A DNA stretch of 64,000 nucleotides from Sorangium cellulosum So0157-2. GTDB lineage: Bacteria; Myxococcota_A; Polyangia; Polyangiales; Polyangiaceae. The position numbers were made by a program, and so were the translations under genes. Shown piece after piece: positions 33,570 through 42,512 of this stretch (position 1 is the stretch's first letter; every line of letters starts with the position of its first letter). Location: contig NC_021658.1 of the NCBI RefSeq assembly GCF_000418325.1, positions 310,001 through 374,000 on the forward strand, read 5' to 3'. The notes below the pieces were generated by a model. The model made no database searches. It was given only the letters and a program-made list of their open reading frames with translations, and was not told the origin of the DNA.

Positions 33570-36095
33570 TCAAGGGATCGCCGCGGACGTGAACGGTATC
33601 GGAAAGATCTGACCCGCCCTCCACGCCTCCGCGTGATCCGCGTAGCGGCACGTCCGCGGATCACCGCTCATCCCCGTGCTCATCACCCCGAGCGACCCGT
33701 CGAGCGGCGCGAGGTTCCAGATGATCCGCGTCGCGCTCAGCGAGTCCTGATCGAGCGCGGCGCGCACCCCGCCTGCCTCCTCGAACTCGCCAGGCGGGAG
33801 CGCCAGGATACCGACCTTCCCGAACCACCCGCCGATATTCACCGTCTCCACGTCGCCGGTCGCGGGGAAGGTGCCGATGTCGAACCGCGCGTCCGCGCCC
33901 GCGAGCGGGTGGTTGTAGGTCAGCTCGTGGATCCCGCCCCAGGTCCACGCGCTCACGTCCGAGCCGAGGGACGCGCGGAGCATCGCGTCCGCCTCGGCGA
34001 GGGCTGCGCGGACGGCCTGGTCCCGCGCGGCGCCCGGGTCGACGCCCACGCTGATGCCGAAATAAGGCGCGCGCGGGTTCTCGAGCACATCCATCAAGCC
34101 GCCGAGCTGGTTCGTGAGGAACACGCTCGGCGCGAAGAACGCGTACTCGTCGGGACCGATCACGTCCCTCACCGTGTTGCGCAGCAGGATCAGCGTGAGC
34201 ATCTCGTACACGGCTGCCCCCTGGCTGCCCGCCGCCGCGTTCCCGTCCCACTGCGCCAGCGCCGCCGCGGCCGCCGCCGCGCTCGGATCGTCCGCCGGCA
34301 GCCCGGCGCGCCCGAGCGCCGCCAGGTAGCTGTCGCGCAGCGGCACCCCGATCGTGGTCTGCGTGTCGAGCTGGATCGAGGCCATGTCCCGCGGCGTGAG
34401 CGGCGCCGTCGCCGTGGTGAGGCGGGTGATGATCCGCTGCGCGCGCCACGGCATGTCCCAGTAGTTGGCCAGGTGGACCGGCCGGCCCTGCGGCGCGTAA
34501 CCGCGCGGAACGATCCGGTGGTTCGCCGTCACGAGGAGATGCGACGGCGGATCGTAGACCGAGGGCAGCTCGGCGTCGGTCGCGTATCCGGTCCACTCGT
34601 GCCCGCCCGTCCCCGGCACCGGATAGAGCGAGTTCAGCGGGCTCTCGCGCTGCGGCGCGAGCCCCGAGAGCTGGTAGCCGATGTGGCCGTGGGTGCCCGC
34701 GTAATCCGCGAAGATGAAGTTCCACCCGATGCTCTGCTTCAGCGCCGCCGCCCGGAACTGCGCAAAGGTCTGCGCCGCCGGCATCTCGAAGTAGCCGTCG
34801 ACCCTCCACGCCGGTTGACCCGCGGTCGACTTGAGCGCGAGGGTGCCGAACGCCTCCAGACCCTCCAGGCCGTCGTTGAGGATCGGCCCGTGGGGCGTCG
34901 CGCGGAACGTCCGCTGCACGTCCGGCTGCCCCTTCACGCGGAGCGTCTCCGTGCGCGTGGTGACGCGCCTCCACTGGCCGTTGACGAGCACCTCCTCGCC
35001 GCCTCCATTCGCCGGGCGGAGCGTCTCCACGTACAGGTCGACGCTGTCGAAGAGCGCATAAGTAGGCACCCAGGCGATGCTCTCCGTGTGGCCGCTGATG
35101 AACCCGGGGAAGCCGGGCACCATCCAGCCTGCAACGTCGTACTGCCCGCTCACCTTGAGCTGAGCCACGTAGACGGAGGACGGGGTCGCATGGGGGAAGT
35201 GCGGGTCTGTCGCCAGGAGCGGCTTGCCGGTCGAGGTGAGGTGCCCGTCGACCGCCCAGGCGTTGCTCGCGCGCCCGCTCGCGGGCGTCATGCCCAGGGA
35301 CCGCCCCGCGAGCCAGCGCGAGCCCGCGAGGCACGCCGGCGGGGGCGGATTGATGATGGTCGCGGCCGGCCCGCTCGGGCCAGGCGGCACGAGGAACTGC
35401 GAGATCGGGTTCAGGTTGCCCTGCGCATCAAACATCGATACGTCGTTCCCCGCCTCCTTGATCAGCGTCGTCGCGACCTCCGTCCCGGCGATGGATGCCA
35501 CCGCGGCGCGTTCGAGCTTGGTGAACCACGTCAGCGTGTCGAAGGTGACCCCCACGTAGATGTAGGCGAGGACGCTGTCCTCGGGCGTCCAGGGATCCGG
35601 CTGAACGCCGAGGGCTTGGAACTCGAGCGGCAGGCCGGTCTTCGACGCTCTCGCATCCGCGATGTACTGGTTCACGCCCGCCGCGCAGCCCTGCAGCGCG
35701 CGCTTCGTCCGCGAGGCCGCCGCCGCGTAGCGCTCCGCGGCGACCGCCGAGAGGTTCTGCGCGCGGGCGAGGAGATCCTGATCGAGGATGCTGTCGCCGT
35801 CGCCGGGCCCGTAGATCTCCGCGAGGCGCCCCTTGGCGCTCCGGCGCAGCACGTCCATCTGGAAGAGCCGGTCGCGCGCCATCGCATAGCAAAGCCCGCC
35901 GTAGCCCGTCGCTTCGTCCTCTGCGGTCACGTGGGACATCCCCCGAGCATCCACGCGGATGGACGCGACCCCGCGCCCGCTGATCTCGACGGCGAGCTGC
36001 CCTTCCCCCGCTCGCTCCTCCAAACCCCCACCCTCCTGGGTGACGCTGCACGCAGCAGCGGATAACAGGAACACCACGCCGGTCATTCGTCTCAT
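33570..36095 (-). CDS. Penicillin acylase/acyl-homoserine-lactone acylase-family lipoprotein
   Basis: About 841 residues of the Ntn-hydrolase penicillin amidase family. A lipoprotein signal leads (VVFLLSAAACS), so it acts outside the inner membrane. The alpha-chain region has VTAEDEATGYGGLCYAMARD; the self-cleavage site and beta-chain nucleophile is Ser277 in GRASNAWAVDGH, followed by ATDPHFPHATPSSVYVAQL. Later LLVTANHRIVP matches the conserved Asn region. It should cleave an amide bond of an acylated amine; acyl-homoserine lactones, beta-lactams or lipopeptides are possible substrates. AGGAGGAG precedes two ATGs; the second (36095) gives better spacing than 36104. Confidence 0.93.
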   Translation of the reverse strand: MRRMTGVVFLLSAAACSVTQEGGGLEERAGEGQLAVEISGRGVASIRVDARGMSHVTAEDEATGYGGLCYAMARDRLFQMDVLRRSAKGRLAEIYGPGDGDSILDQDLLARAQNLSAVAAERYAAAASRTKRALQGCAAGVNQYIADARASKTGLPLEFQALGVQPDPWTPEDSVLAYIYVGVTFDTLTWFTKLERAAVASIAGTEVATTLIKEAGNDVSMFDAQGNLNPISQFLVPPGPSGPAATIINPPPPACLAGSRWLAGRSLGMTPASGRASNAWAVDGHLTSTGKPLLATDPHFPHATPSSVYVAQLKVSGQYDVAGWMVPGFPGFISGHTESIAWVPTYALFDSVDLYVETLRPANGGGEEVLVNGQWRRVTTRTETLRVKGQPDVQRTFRATPHGPILNDGLEGLEAFGTLALKSTAGQPAWRVDGYFEMPAAQTFAQFRAAALKQSIGWNFIFADYAGTHGHIGYQLSGLAPQRESPLNSLYPVPGTGGHEWTGYATDAELPSVYDPPSHLLVTANHRIVPRGYAPQGRPVHLANYWDMPWRAQRIITRLTTATAPLTPRDMASIQLDTQTTIGVPLRDSYLAALGRAGLPADDPSAAAAAAALAQWDGNAAAGSQGAAVYEMLTLILLRNTVRDVIGPDEYAFFAPSVFLTNQLGGLMDVLENPRAPYFGISVGVDPGAARDQAVRAALAEADAMLRASLGSDVSAWTWGGIHELTYNHPLAGADARFDIGTFPATGDVETVNIGGWFGKVGILALPPGEFEEAGGVRAALDQDSLSATRIIWNLAPLDGSLGVMSTGMSGDPRTCRYADHAEAWRAGQIFPIPFTSAAIP

Positions 36096-36104
36096 CGTGC
36101 GCAT

Positions 36105-36639
36105 CTCCTCCTGGACGTTTCACGAAGGCCGCACTCCACAGACGATGTGCGCCGCGCTCACCTGCGCCACCAAGCCCCCTTCAGCGCGCGCGTGCGGAGA
36201 GCGGTCGACATTGCAGCATGCCGTCTCGGAAGAACTGGACGGCTGCCAAAACTGGCAACTAGCACTTCCACGGTGTGCGCGCCATGCGCGGAACCCATGG
36301 CGAACCGAGCTCTTCAGGACGCCGACCACACCGTTCGCGGAGCTCGCACACGGTACGTCCGGGGCTCGGGCGCGCGGTGCGAGGAGGTCGTCGTCGCGAG
36401 GTCAACCCCAAGGCGCCCCTCGGGTCGATGCAGCGTCACCGGCCAGTTAGGTCAAGCACCAAGGAAGCTTTGTCTGGCACGATGCGCCTGCTGCACCAAG
36501 CGCATGAACTCTATACATTGGAGGCGAGCTGTCGGCTGCTCCAGCATGCTGAGCCCCGAACGCCACGGCAGAAGGGGAGCGCTGCTCACAATTTGCGCCA
36601 TCGGTGCGTGTTGGTTGGGGCCATGAATCGGAGCGTCAG
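36105..36639. other. Intergenic region with no credible gene
   Basis: About 535 bp between the acylase start and a broken lipoprotein gene. Open frames here (for example 36147-36626) are Arg/Cys/Ala-rich, lack ribosome sites and show no family-like text. GC content is lower than in coding DNA. Confidence 0.4.
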
Positions 36640-36926
36640 ATGAAGAAGAGCACGAGCTTGAGCATGCTTGTCGTCGGCCTGGCCATTCCGAGCTGCGCGC
36701 CGGCGGATCCTTCGAAGGACGCTGAAGCGCTCCTCGCCGGGGTCAGCGGAGATCCGGCCGCGCGAGCGCCCTCTGCCCCGGTGGGCGGCGCGCACGGCTC
36801 GTCACCTGCACGCCCCCGGACGGCGAATCTCGCCGGCCTTGCAGCATGGGCTGCGTGCGCTTCGAAGATCCGGAGGTCGAGATCTACGCGTGCGCGGAGG
36901 ATTTCCCGCCCGACGAGGGCGATTGA
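36640..36926 (+). pseudogene. Frameshifted Cys-rich lipoprotein
   Basis: The start is good: GGAG seven bases before ATG 36640, then a lipoprotein signal (LSMLVVGLAIPSC) and a spacer (PADPSKDAEALLAGVSGDP). The natural end lies in another frame: LVTCTPPDGESRRPC, SMGCVRFEDPEVEIYACAED and a stop at 36926, a compact domain with four Cys. The two parts differ in phase by two bases, with the shift somewhere between 36700 and 36800. It could be a broken gene, a sequencing error in this GC-rich stretch, or recoding. Confidence 0.5.
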
Positions 36927-37131
36927 CGCAGCGGGGGTCGAGCGCTCCGGCCGGCGATCAAGGTCAGATGGCGCTCGCGGCGCCCGGAGCGAGGGCGCGC
37001 CGGGCGCTCACGAGAGAATAGCGCGGGCTCGAGGTTCGCCGCGGCGATCAGCGCGAACACGACCCCCCCCTCGCCACCCTGACCCCGCGGATCAGCTCAT
37101 CGCAAGCGGGCAGCGCGGTCGCCGGCAGGCG

Positions 37132-37515
37132 TCACCGCGTCAGCATCACCAGGTTGCCGTCGGGATCGGCGACGTAGGCGATGCGCTCACCCCAGGGCTG
37201 GTCGACCGGCTCGAGCACGACGGGCACGCCGGCCGCCCGCAGCCGCTCCACCGTCGCGTCGACGTCGTCGACATAGACGCAGAGCTCGATGCGGTGCCCC
37301 GAGGCCGGCCGCTGCGGCTGCCCGTGCAGGGCAGGGCCGTCGCCGAGCGCGCCCAGGCCGATCTCGGACTCGCCGAGCCGCAGCGCGACGAACGCCGCGG
37401 GTCCGGCGTCGGGGAAGCGAAACGTCTCCACGCCGCCGAGGAGCGTCCCGTAAAACCCGATGGCCCGGTCCAGGCTCTCCGTCGAGAGCATGGGAAACAT
37501 CCGTTTCACGGTCAT
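37132..37515 (-). CDS. VOC/glyoxalase-family protein
   Basis: 127-residue VOC-fold protein: MFPMLSTESLDRAIGFYGTL opens the first unit, HRIELCVYVDDVDATVERLR the second, and ERIAYVADPDGNLVMLTR closes it. The canonical acidic metal ligand in the final strand (usually NLVEL) is replaced by Met (NLVML), which suggests a binding or resistance protein rather than an enzyme. A run of G (GGGGGG) lies about eight bases before the ATG at 37515. It stands alone on its strand. Confidence 0.85.
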   Translation of the reverse strand: MTVKRMFPMLSTESLDRAIGFYGTLLGGVETFRFPDAGPAAFVALRLGESEIGLGALGDGPALHGQPQRPASGHRIELCVYVDDVDATVERLRAAGVPVVLEPVDQPWGERIAYVADPDGNLVMLTR

Positions 37516-37658
37516 AACGATAGCCCCCCTACCAACTCGCGGCCGCGCGGGCAAGGGGTCGCGTCGACGCCCTCGCCCGCAGGCGCTCGTCACGTCATCG
37601 GCCCCGGCGGGCAGCCCCTTCCGCCTCGCTCCCGCCGCGGCGATCCAGCGAGGAGACG

Positions 37659-38135
37659 TCACCGGCACGCGTTCGGGGCGGCGGAGCAGTCGCCGAGGGC
37701 CCCGCATACATTGGAGCGCGCGCACGTCTCGGCGTCTGCCTGGGAGTGCGCCGTGACGTGCAGGGTCGACCTCCCGAACGATCCGGTGGCGCAGATCGCG
37801 TACGATCGCGCCGTCACCGCCGCGGCGAGCCGAGCGCCGCGGCGTGCCGCGCTCGCCGCGGCGCAGCCCAGCCCCTCCACTTCCGAGTCCGCGAAGATCA
37901 CGATGTCGGGGCCCGCGCAGCGCGTGTCCGCCAATGCGGTGCCGAACGTGTAGGCGATCGGTCCGCGGCAATCGGTGAGGCTCGGCTCGTCCCTCCTGGG
38001 AGCGTCGTCGCTCACCCCGATGGCGTCGCCGCTGCCGCGCTCGCCGGGGCGGCCGCTGGCCGGCGGCGAACCGCTCGGGGGGGTGACGTTGAACAGCAAG
38101 GAAGCGATCTGTAACGCCGTTGCGAGCAGGTTCAT
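37659..38135 (-). CDS. Hypothetical Cys-containing exported protein, 158 aa
   Basis: Not recognised. The ATG at 38135 is preceded by GTGAGG at a good distance. The N-terminus MNLLATALQIASLLFNVTPP could be a short signal or membrane segment, followed by a Gly/Pro/Ser spacer and a domain with paired Cys (TDCRGPIAYTFG, DTRCAGPDIVIF, YAICATG, ARSNVCGALGDC). The strand-like DIVIFADSEVEG suggests a real fold. No neighbours on the same strand are clearly linked. Moderate confidence that it is a gene; function unknown. Confidence 0.5.
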   Translation of the reverse strand: MNLLATALQIASLLFNVTPPSGSPPASGRPGERGSGDAIGVSDDAPRRDEPSLTDCRGPIAYTFGTALADTRCAGPDIVIFADSEVEGLGCAAASAARRGARLAAAVTARSYAICATGSFGRSTLHVTAHSQADAETCARSNVCGALGDCSAAPNACR

Positions 38136-38224
38136 GGCACCTCACTTATCAGGCGAGCAGGGAGAGCAGTAGGCGACGCAGCGCCGCCCCCTGTCGCATT
38201 CACGGGCTGAAGGCCCGCGCCGCG

Positions 38225-38503
38225 TCAAGCAACCCGCGGGCCAGCAGGCGCTGCGGCGGAATCGGCTCGGCAGGCCCACGGCCGGTCGACGAGGCGGGCG
38301 GTCGCTGCGCGCTTGCGCGCTTGCGCGATCGCGCAAGCGCTGGCTCTGCGAAAGCGCTGCTCGCCGGGCTCGCCGCTCGCCCGTTCAGCCGAGAGCCGCG
38401 CGCGCTCCGAGGAGGTCGTGTGGGACTCCTCGCCGCGCGCCCACGCCTCGCACAGGGCCTCGAACAGACGCCGAATTGCCGCCTCGTCGGTCGAACGATC
38501 CAT
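38225..38503 (-). pseudogene. Truncated SnoaL-like/DUF4440-type gene
   Basis: The start is excellent: AAGGAG seven bases before ATG 38503, and the first about 25 residues (MDRSTDEAAIRRLFEALCEA, WARGE) match the opening helices of SnoaL-like (SgcJ/EcaC, DUF4440) proteins. After that the frame turns into Arg/Ala-rich text without the beta-sheet half of the fold, so the gene appears to be cut at about 38430. It diverges from the MarR gene, the usual setting for a regulated partner. Confidence 0.45.
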
Positions 38504-38523
38504 GAAGACTCTCCTTGCGATGT

Positions 38524-38551
38524 AACTCTATTAGTAAGTAAGATAGTTGGC
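38524..38551. promoter_or_regulatory. AT-rich divergent promoter/operator of the MarR gene
   Basis: A short AT-rich island (CTATTAGTAAGTAAGATAG, 38528-38546) in GC-rich DNA, with CTAT/ATAG ends forming an imperfect palindrome and AGTA repeated. It lies between the SnoaL-like relic and the MarR gene, where MarR proteins usually bind to control themselves and the divergent gene. Confidence 0.4.
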
Positions 38552-38610
38552 GCGGGTTGTCAAGCCGGCGGCGGCTCGGGTAGAGTGCGGGCGGATCGAG
38601 GCGAGAGGCG

Positions 38611-39192
38611 ATGGCCGCGAAACGGGCGAGCGCGAAGGAGGTGAGCGAGCTGATCGACAGCCTGGGCGACCGGCTGGGCCGCGAGCTGAGCACGCAGTCG
38701 GTGCTCCTTCACCAGGCGATCGCCGAGCGCCTCGGGCTGAAGGGCACCGACCACAAGTACCTCGACGTCCTCCGGCGGGCGGCGGAGGCGGGGCCGGTCA
38801 CGCCGGGCGACCTCGTGCAGCTCACCGGGCTGACCTCGGGCGGGGTGACGGGGGTGCTCGATCGGCTGGAGGCGGCGGGGTTCGTGCGCCGCGTGAAGCA
38901 CCCGAGCGACAGGCGGCAGCTGGTGGTCGAGCCGGTGGTCGAGCGTTACGCCGAGATCGGCGCGCTCTTCGCGCCGTTCCGCGAGCGCTGGGCGGTGCTC
39001 TGCTCGCGCTATTCGCTCGCCGAGCTGCGGCTCATCTGCGATTTCTTCGAGCAGGCGACCGCGCTGATGGCGGAGGAGATCGCCCGCATGCAGCGCCCGG
39101 CCGCGCCCGAGGCCGCCCCGGCGAGCGCCGCGCCTCGCGCCGGCGCGCGCGCCGGGACGGGCGCGAAGGCGCGCCCGCGCCGGAGCCCCTGA
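38611..39192 (+). CDS. MarR-family transcriptional regulator
   Basis: 193 residues. The winged helix-turn-helix core spans about 45-115: DHKYLDVLRRAAEAGPVTPG, DLVQLTGLTSGGVTGVLDRL with the recognition helix, and the wing GFVRRVKHPSDRRQLVV (the DxR motif). Flanking helices form the dimer. The C-terminal 35 residues are Ala/Arg-rich and disordered. MarR proteins usually repress a nearby gene and release DNA on binding a phenolic ligand. The likely original target, divergent and SnoaL-like, is broken; the SDR gene next door is convergent and has its own LysR regulator. Confidence 0.9.
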   Translation: MAAKRASAKEVSELIDSLGDRLGRELSTQSVLLHQAIAERLGLKGTDHKYLDVLRRAAEAGPVTPGDLVQLTGLTSGGVTGVLDRLEAAGFVRRVKHPSDRRQLVVEPVVERYAEIGALFAPFRERWAVLCSRYSLAELRLICDFFEQATALMAEEIARMQRPAAPEAAPASAAPRAGARAGTGAKARPRRSP

Positions 39193-39230
39193 CGAGGCGA
39201 CGGCGCACGGCGCCCCTGACGGGGCGCGCC

Positions 39231-40001
39231 TCAGAGGAACATGCCGCCGGACGCCTCGATGCGCTGGCCGGTGATCCAGTGGCTCTCGGGCGAGAGGAGC
39301 AGGGCGACCACGCCGCCGATGTCGTCGGGGAGGCCGACCCGGCCGAGGGCGGTCTGGGCGGCGATCATCTTGTTCAGCTCGGCGTTGTCGCGCACGCGGC
39401 CGCCGCCGAAGTCGGTCTCGATCGCGCCCGGCGCGAGCACGTTGACCGAGATCTTCCGCGGCCCGAGCTCCTTGGCCATGTAGTGGGTGAGCACCTCCAC
39501 GGCGCCCTTCATCGCGGCGTAAGCGCCGTACCCGGGGAAGGTGAACCGCGCCAGCCCCGACGAGACGTTGAGGATCCGCCCCCCGTCCGCGATGAGCGGC
39601 AGGAGCTTCTGCGTGAGGAAGAACGTCCCCTTCAGGTGGACGTTCACGAGCGCGTCGAACTGCTCCTCCGTCGTCTCGGCGAAGCTCGCGTGGACGCCGA
39701 TGCCGGCGTTGTTCACCAGGAAATCGAGGCGATCGCGCCCGAAGCGGCCGGCGACCTCCGCCTTCACCGCCTCGGCGAACGCGCCGAAGCCGCGCGTGTC
39801 GGCGACGTCGAGCGCGAGGGCCGCCGCCTTGCCCCCCTTGGCCTCGATCTGCTTCACCACGTCCGCCGCCTCGGCCGCGCCGCCGCGGTAGGTGATGATG
39901 ACGCCCACGCCGCGATCGGCGAGGTGGAGCGCCATGCTCTTTCCGAGCCCGCGGCTCCCGCCGGTGACGAGGGCGACGGGGCTCTGCTTCGATGTGGTCA
40001 T
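39231..40001 (-). CDS. Short-chain dehydrogenase/reductase
   Basis: 256-residue classical SDR. Cofactor site VALVTGGSRGLGKSMALHLA, NNAG in FLVNNAGIGV, catalytic Ser in VSSGLARF and YAAMK (Tyr-x-x-x-Lys), then the PG motif VNVLAPGAIETDF. The residues after the nucleotide-binding motif (ITYRGG) suggest NADPH preference. It probably reduces a ketone or oxidises an alcohol; the substrate is unknown. The start at 40001 has AAAGGA eight bases upstream. It diverges from a LysR regulator gene with 137 bp between, the classic layout of a LysR-controlled oxidoreductase. Confidence 0.92.
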   Translation of the reverse strand: MTTSKQSPVALVTGGSRGLGKSMALHLADRGVGVIITYRGGAAEAADVVKQIEAKGGKAAALALDVADTRGFGAFAEAVKAEVAGRFGRDRLDFLVNNAGIGVHASFAETTEEQFDALVNVHLKGTFFLTQKLLPLIADGGRILNVSSGLARFTFPGYGAYAAMKGAVEVLTHYMAKELGPRKISVNVLAPGAIETDFGGGRVRDNAELNKMIAAQTALGRVGLPDDIGGVVALLLSPESHWITGQRIEASGGMFL

Positions 40002-40030
40002 GGTCGGGTCCTTTCGGTGGAGACGCGGCC

Positions 40031-40068
40031 GCTCGCCGCTGTCTGCGGTGCTCGCCGCTGTCTGCGGT
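40031..40068. repeat. Two exact 19-bp direct repeats in the SDR/LysR intergenic region
   Basis: GCTCGCCGCTGTCTGCGGT occurs at 40031-40049 and immediately again at 40050-40068, within the 5' leader of the SDR gene. It may be a duplicated regulatory site or simple slippage. Confidence 0.6.
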
Positions 40069-40120
40069 GATAGATAGCGACCCGATCCCGGTTGAGAAAG
40101 ACGCGGGATTCCGACACACT

Positions 40121-40137
40121 GTTTCGCCACGCGAAAC
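40121..40137. promoter_or_regulatory. LysR-type operator
   Basis: GTTTCGC-CAC-GCGAAAC is a perfect inverted repeat with seven-base arms ending one base before the LysR ATG (40139). It contains the T-N11-A core of LysR boxes. Position suits autorepression and control of the divergent SDR gene. Confidence 0.5.
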
Positions 40138-40138
40138 A

Positions 40139-41053
40139 ATGAGCGTCGACCTCGAATCGCTGAAGATCTTCGTGAAGGTGGCCGAGCTCGGGAGCTTCAC
40201 GCGCGCGGGCGAGCACCTCGGCATGCCCAAGGCGCGCGTGTCGCTGCGGCTCTCGGCCCTCGAGGCCGAGCTCGGCACCCGGCTCCTCCAGCGCTCGACC
40301 CGCGTCGTGCGCCTCACGCCCGACGGCGAGGAGCTCCTCCCGCGGGCGCGGCGCCTCGCGCTCGAGGCCGACGAGATCGGCGCGATGTTCCAGGCGGCGA
40401 GGGCCCTGCGCGGGCGCGTGCGGATCGATCTGCCGGTGGTCTTCGCGCGCGACGTCATCATCCCGCGCCTGCCCGAGCTGCTCGCGCGCCACCCGGGGCT
40501 CGAGGTGCTCCTCAGCACGACCGACCGGCGCGTCGAGCCGCTCCGCGAGGGCTTCGACTGCGTCCTGCGCATCGGCGCCCCGGGCGACCCGGGGCTCGTC
40601 GGCCGCAGGCTCGGCGCCCTGCGGATGGCGAACTGCGCGAGCCCGTCGTACCTGCGCGAGCACGGTACGCCTCGCCGGCTCGAGGATCTCGACCGGCACC
40701 TCGTCGTCCATTACGAGTCGACGCTCGGCGCCGACGCGCCGTCGTTCGAGTACCCTCACGAGGGCGGGTATCGCGAGCGGCCGATGCGCAGCGTGGTGAC
40801 GGTCAACAGCGCCGACGCCTACCTCGCGGCGTGCGTGGCGGGACTCGGCATCATCCAGGCGCCGCGGGCAGGGAGGATCGAGAGCAGCCTCGCCGCGGGC
40901 GCGATCGTCGAGGTCCTGCCCGACCTCACGTGCGCGCCCATGCCGGTCTCGCTCCTCCACACGCACGGGAGGAGCGTGCCGCGCCGCGTGCGCGCGGTGA
41001 TGAGCTGGATCGCCGAGGTGCTCTCTCCGCACGTGGACGCGCTCGACCGCTGA
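40139..41053 (+). CDS. LysR-family transcriptional regulator
   Basis: 304 residues. N-terminal helix-turn-helix: LESLKIFVKVAELGSFTRAG, EHLGMPKARVSLRLSALEAE and LGTRLLQRSTRVVRLTPDGE, the textbook LysR pattern. The rest is the effector-binding domain in the AaeR/YafC-like style (VDLPVVFARDVIIPRLPELL-type text, FDCVLRIG, LGIIQAPR). It should bind the palindrome overlapping its own start and regulate the divergent SDR gene. ATG 40139 was chosen because the HTH begins right after it; the longer upstream frame is intergenic. Confidence 0.93.
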   Translation: MSVDLESLKIFVKVAELGSFTRAGEHLGMPKARVSLRLSALEAELGTRLLQRSTRVVRLTPDGEELLPRARRLALEADEIGAMFQAARALRGRVRIDLPVVFARDVIIPRLPELLARHPGLEVLLSTTDRRVEPLREGFDCVLRIGAPGDPGLVGRRLGALRMANCASPSYLREHGTPRRLEDLDRHLVVHYESTLGADAPSFEYPHEGGYRERPMRSVVTVNSADAYLAACVAGLGIIQAPRAGRIESSLAAGAIVEVLPDLTCAPMPVSLLHTHGRSVPRRVRAVMSWIAEVLSPHVDALDR

Positions 41054-41284
41054 GCCGGGCCACCGCGCTCCCGCGCGCTCGACCCTGCGTGTTCGAGCGA
41101 GCTCACCCGATCGGCGCCGGTCGTCGCGGCCAAGGGGCGCGCGCAGCAGGAAAACGACGCGGTCGGGGCGGTTTGCGCGAAGGACGACCGAGGTTGCCCG
41201 CATTCACCCGGATAACCGTCCTGTCCCCCAGGGGAGCCAGGCTCTCGTGGCGGTTCGAGTCGCGCATGCAGGGAGAGTGAATCG

Positions 41285-42385
41285 ATGAGACCGTCGTATC
41301 TTGCCTTGACGAAATTGTTCTGTGTCGCGGCAATGGCCCTCGCCCCCGTGGCCTGCGGCGGCGATGAGGGCGCCGATGCCGCGCCGGATCTCGACATCGA
41401 GCGCTCCGATGGAACGGCGCCGCTCGAGGGAAGCGGGAGCTGCCCGCTGCTGGACGGTCCACACGCGTACGACGAGCTGAAGGGCCCGCTCGCGAACGTG
41501 CCGGTCGACTGCGTGCCCAGCTGGACCGAGGCGCAGCTGAGCTCCGGGTTCGCCCTGATCCGCGACACGCGGTTCGAGGAGCTCACCGTGCCGTCTCAGC
41601 CCGGCTTCCCGCGGCGGATCCCCTGGCTCGAGCCCGAGAACGGCTGCGAGGAGCGGGCCCCGGCGGCGACCTACTTCCTTCACCAGGAGGGCTATCCGAC
41701 GCCCTGGTTTGCCAGGGTGACCGGGAATTTGATCTTGCAGACCGAGAACGAGCCGGACGGAGAGGTGTCGTGGAGCGGCCACGTCGCGCCCGTGGTCCGG
41801 GTCGGCGGACAGCTCATGATCCTCGACCCCGCCATCGAGCCGGCGGGGCCTCTCCCGATCGCGCAGTGGATCTCTCGCTTCGCCCCCGGCTCGTTCGACA
41901 CGGCGGTGTGCCGCGACCACGCCAAAGACAGCGGCTGCGTCGACGCGGTGCCCGCGGCGCCGTCGCTCCCCGGCATGGCGTCCGATTACGACGGGATCCG
42001 CATGCGGCTGGTCTCCGAATGGCGCGTTCAGGAGCTGCTCGGGCGCGATCCGTACCGCTCCCTCGGCGACTGCCCGCCGTGGGTCACCACCTGCCCCCCC
42101 GAGCCCGCGCCCAACCCGAACCTGCCGCCGAGCATCCTGCGGTTCGCGTCGGACCGGACCGACATGCCCGTCTGGTATCCCATCTACGTGATCGGCGACA
42201 ACTTCGTCCCGGGCTTGACGACCGTGCGCATCACCGGGAACGGTATCGACGTGCAGGCCCCCATCTCCCAGATCAACAAGCGCAGGATCCTGATCGAGGA
42301 GGAGTATCCGTTCGGCGTCTATCAGGTGACGGCGTCGAACGGAGCGCACACCAGCCAGCCCGTGTCCCTGACGATCGCGTGGTGA
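41285..42385 (+). CDS. Protein-glutaminase-like lipoprotein with IPT/TIG domain
   Basis: 366 residues. Lipoprotein signal with Cys24 (MALAPVAC), so exported and anchored. Residues about 80-215 resemble the protein-glutaminase (glutamine deamidase) papain-like fold: Cys121 in PENGCEERA, His166 in WSGHVAPVVRV and Asp181 in LMILDPAIE, in the Cys-His-Asp order and spacing expected for protein-glutaminases, which turn protein glutamines to glutamate. The last about 85 residues (ILRFASDRTDMPVWYPIYVI, GDNFVPGLTTVRITG) are an IPT/TIG-type Ig domain, possibly for surface binding. GGGAGAG precedes ATG 41285. A role in modifying prey or neighbour proteins is inference. Confidence 0.7.
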   Translation: MRPSYLALTKLFCVAAMALAPVACGGDEGADAAPDLDIERSDGTAPLEGSGSCPLLDGPHAYDELKGPLANVPVDCVPSWTEAQLSSGFALIRDTRFEELTVPSQPGFPRRIPWLEPENGCEERAPAATYFLHQEGYPTPWFARVTGNLILQTENEPDGEVSWSGHVAPVVRVGGQLMILDPAIEPAGPLPIAQWISRFAPGSFDTAVCRDHAKDSGCVDAVPAAPSLPGMASDYDGIRMRLVSEWRVQELLGRDPYRSLGDCPPWVTTCPPEPAPNPNLPPSILRFASDRTDMPVWYPIYVIGDNFVPGLTTVRITGNGIDVQAPISQINKRRILIEEEYPFGVYQVTASNGAHTSQPVSLTIAW

Positions 42386-42512
42386 TCCCGAGGACCAGGC
42401 ACGCGCGCCGGAGCCCGGCGCGCGTGCCGCCGTCCGAGAGCGACGCTCGGCCGGGCGCAGGCGCCGCGGCGGCGCGCTGAGGCGGGCCTCCGGGGCGAAG
42501 GCGCCACCGCGG

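Noticed and set aside
36147..36626. Possible 159-codon gene in the 36.1-36.6 kb gap
   Set aside because: No ribosome site, Arg/Cys/Ala bias and no protein-like pattern.
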